A DNA stretch of 23,734 bases from positions 1 to 23,734 of IMG/VR virus record IMGVR_UViG_3300044613_003558; one strand, written 5' to 3'. Positions 22,344-23,734 of the stretch are shown in pieces. This stretch comes from a virus. The translations under genes were made by a program, and so were the position numbers. Position 1 is the first letter of the stretch. Each line of letters starts with the position of its first letter. The notes below the pieces were generated by a model. The model saw only the letters and a list, made by a program, of their open reading frames with translations, was not told the DNA's origin and did not search any database.

Positions 22344-22709
22344 ACCTCCAACAACCAAGACCGCGACCACATCCTCATCGAGGTAGTCACCGACCCGCGA
22401 ACGATGCGCGCCACGCGCTGGGTCTCGATCGTCACCAGGGCTGATGCCGCCAGCGTCCTCGCGCGCTGCGTTGCCGAGGATGTCCTCGAAGAACTCGACG
22501 CCCACGGCTGCGGAGCCGACGTGCAGGCGCTGGCCGAGATGGCCGGCGACTCGCGGCAGAGCTTCGCCGTCTACACGCGCGCGCAGCTCCGCCACCTCGA
22601 CCGCAGTGACGATGCCGACGAGTGCGGCGACGTCGACATGGAAGCGTGGAAGGCGGCCGAGGAGGCCGGCTGGCTGGCCGACAACGAAGCCGAGGAGGTG
22701 GACGAGTGA
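22341..22709 (+). CDS. Acidic protein of unknown function
   Basis: 122 residues, strongly acidic towards the end ('DDADECGDVDMEAWKAAEEAGW', ending 'EAEEVDE'). The first 65 residues have an alpha/beta look ('HILIEVVTDPRTMRATRWVSIV', 'AASVLARCVAEDVLEEL'). An acidic tail of this sort can mimic DNA, a trait of some anti-restriction proteins, but no family is recognised, so this is only a possibility. The stop overlaps the next start in GTGA. Confidence 0.6.
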   Translation: MTSNNQDRDHILIEVVTDPRTMRATRWVSIVTRADAASVLARCVAEDVLEELDAHGCGADVQALAEMAGDSRQSFAVYTRAQLRHLDRSDDADECGDVDMEAWKAAEEAGWLADNEAEEVDE

Positions 22710-22999
22710 TCAAGCTGACCACGTTCGACGGCTTGCTCGTCTCGTTCGATGCCGCGCGATTCGCCGGCATCCCGCACGAGATCAAGGAATCTCTGGCGCT
22801 GTGGGTAGTCCACGCGCTGAGGCCGGGATCCTGCGTCGTGGCGCTGCTCGAGCACGACCTCGCGCGCGCCGATCAGCACGCCCATCCGACCACGCGCCCG
22901 CACCTGCCGGCGATCGTCGAGTGGATCGCCACGTACGTCCCGGCCGAAGCCAAGGGCCAGCGCGGCCTGAAGCTCTGGCAAGGCTACTCGAGGTGGTGA
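22706..22999 (+). CDS. Small protein of a widespread unnamed phage family
   Basis: 97 residues from GTG 22706, overlapping the previous stop (GTGA), so coupled translation is likely. It reads VIKLTTFDGLLVSFD..., then 'IPHEIKESLALWVVHALRPG', 'SCVVALLEHDLARADQHAH', 'RPHLPAIVEWIATYVP' and 'GLKLWQGYS'. This order ('IP....esL..wv...l.PG..v.alL.hDL..A' then 'L..iv.wi....P') resembles a common small phage/mobile-element protein of unknown role that I recall. Function unknown. Confidence 0.6.
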   Translation: MIKLTTFDGLLVSFDAARFAGIPHEIKESLALWVVHALRPGSCVVALLEHDLARADQHAHPTTRPHLPAIVEWIATYVPAEAKGQRGLKLWQGYSRW

Positions 23000-23000
23000 G

Positions 23001-23573
23001 ATGTCGCCGAAAAAGCACATCCCCGCGCCCAAGTTCTGGGACGACGCCAAGCAGCAATGGGTGCAGCGCGAGCGGACCGAGCGCGACCCGCGCTACCTGC
23101 TGCGTCGTGAGTTCCGACTGACGCTTGGCAGGCTGGGCGACGTGGATCGCGGCTACATCCCGACGCTCAACTCTCGGCAGCAACTCCGCGAGGATGCGTC
23201 GACCTTCGCGGCGGCGATGTCCCTGCGCCTCACCTACCACCCAGCCTGCGTCTACGTCGTCTCCCTGACCGGCCAGCCAGTGGCGACCAAGCGCGCGATC
23301 CTGCACGCCTTGGCCGAGTCGAAGCAATTCGTCCTGCGTGCGGACCGCACGTCGAACGACATCTACATTTCTCAGGCCGAGGACTGGGAGGCCGTGCCCG
23401 CGGCGTCGGAGACCGTGGCCTCGATTCCCGGAATGCCCTCAAGTCCGGCGGCCTCGGAGGCCGAAGAACTGGACGACCTGACGCTGAACCTGCGCGCTGC
23501 CGTGGCTCAGCTCATGATCAATCTCAAGCCGCAGCGCAGACCCGTGACCGACCAACTGGAGCTATTCGCATGA
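23001..23573 (+). CDS. Unknown protein ending in a beta-clamp-binding-like QLELF motif
   Basis: 190 residues from ATG 23001, one base after the previous stop. The N-terminal 60 residues are basic ('KHIPAPKFWDDAKQQWVQRE', 'PRYLLRREFRLTLGRLGDVD'). A central 'SLRLTYHPACVYVVSLTGQP' follows, then a low-complexity Ser/Pro/Glu region. The protein ends 'VTDQLELFA'. QL-x-LF is the consensus by which many bacterial DNA-repair and polymerase proteins bind the sliding clamp, so it may contact the host replisome. No other domain is recognised. The stop overlaps the next ATG (ATGA). Confidence 0.6.
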   Translation: MSPKKHIPAPKFWDDAKQQWVQRERTERDPRYLLRREFRLTLGRLGDVDRGYIPTLNSRQQLREDASTFAAAMSLRLTYHPACVYVVSLTGQPVATKRAILHALAESKQFVLRADRTSNDIYISQAEDWEAVPAASETVASIPGMPSSPAASEAEELDDLTLNLRAAVAQLMINLKPQRRPVTDQLELFA

Positions 23574-23734
23574 CGACCAAGACCAGGACTCTTCTCTCGC
23601 TCGCGTTCATCGTGATCGCGTCGACGATCTCGCACGCGGCCGACCGCGTGATCGACAAGGACACGCGCAAGTTCCTCGACGCCATTCGTCGTGTCGAGAC
23701 CGGCGGCTTGCCGAAGGCCGGAGCCGGCGCGATC
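23570..23734 (+). CDS. Secreted muramidase/transglycosylase-like protein, 3' end cut by window edge
   Basis: The frame is open for 55 codons to the window edge. The N-terminus MTTKTRTLLSLAFIVIASTI followed by 'SHA' is a Sec-type signal: basic start, hydrophobic core, and a likely cleavage after SHA. The mature part begins 'ADRVIDKDTRKFLDAIRRVETGG...GAGAI', resembling the 'aIr.vEsGg' active-site helix region of transglycosylase or lysozyme-like domains, where the Glu is catalytic. Too little sequence remains to be certain. If right, it would degrade peptidoglycan during lysis or DNA entry. ATG 23570 overlaps the previous stop in ATGA. Confidence 0.5.
   Translation, partial: MTTKTRTLLSLAFIVIASTISHAADRVIDKDTRKFLDAIRRVETGGLPKAGAGAI

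Noticed and set aside
1-23734. tRNA, rRNA, insertion sequences, integrase and attachment site
   Set aside because: None was recognised when reading either strand; a dedicated tRNA or profile search was not possible.

Overview
The window is one stretch of a high-GC, tailed double-stranded DNA phage or prophage. Long ORFs with tight ATGA, GTGA and TGATG overlaps, an HK97-type head module and tail-tube/tail-terminator genes point to a siphovirus of a GC-rich bacterial host. The host cannot be named from the sequence. No tRNA, integrase, CRISPR array, insertion sequence or DNA polymerase was recognised. Only the large enzymes and head proteins can be named with confidence.

Layout. From about 20960 down to position 1 nearly everything is on the minus strand, so it reads right to left. 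A small XRE-type DNA-binding protein starts the run. It is followed by an SNF2-like helicase, a coiled-coil protein, a Cys-cluster protein with an acidic tail and a RepB-like (AEP) primase: a replication/recombination block (15838-20958). A 356-bp non-coding gap (15482-15837) holds six copies of a TGAGAGACCT-like word, a hairpin, an intrinsic terminator and a 16-bp parS-like palindrome. Next come a UvrD-like helicase coupled to a PD-(D/E)XK nuclease, then packaging and head genes: an HGG-motif protein (candidate small terminase), an HExxH metallopeptidase, the large terminase, a portal-MuF fusion, a multidomain prohead protease, the major capsid protein, three related small decoration-like proteins, head-tail connectors, and a tail terminator and tail tube cut by the left edge.

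From 21163 to the right edge the genes are on the plus strand, diverging from the XRE gene. The first four small genes each carry a near-copy of the same leader (CCAAGGAGCAAGCC-like). Two translationally coupled genes follow, the second ending in a beta-clamp-like QLELF motif, and then a truncated secreted protein resembling a muramidase/transglycosylase. The block looks like an early or accessory operon running into a lysis or cell-wall gene. A short plus-strand ribbon-helix-helix gene at 10155-10352 sits alone between the portal and terminase genes.

How the parts may work together (inference). The 20959-21162 region is the divergent control point. The right-hand minus block would supply primase and helicases acting at the repeat-rich gap, which is the best candidate replication origin in the window. 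The helicase-nuclease pair would process replication or recombination intermediates, and the terminase would then package DNA into the HK97-type head. Most attractive for follow-up are the repeat array with its parS-like site, the small unrecognised plus-strand genes with copied leaders, and the triplicated decoration-like genes.
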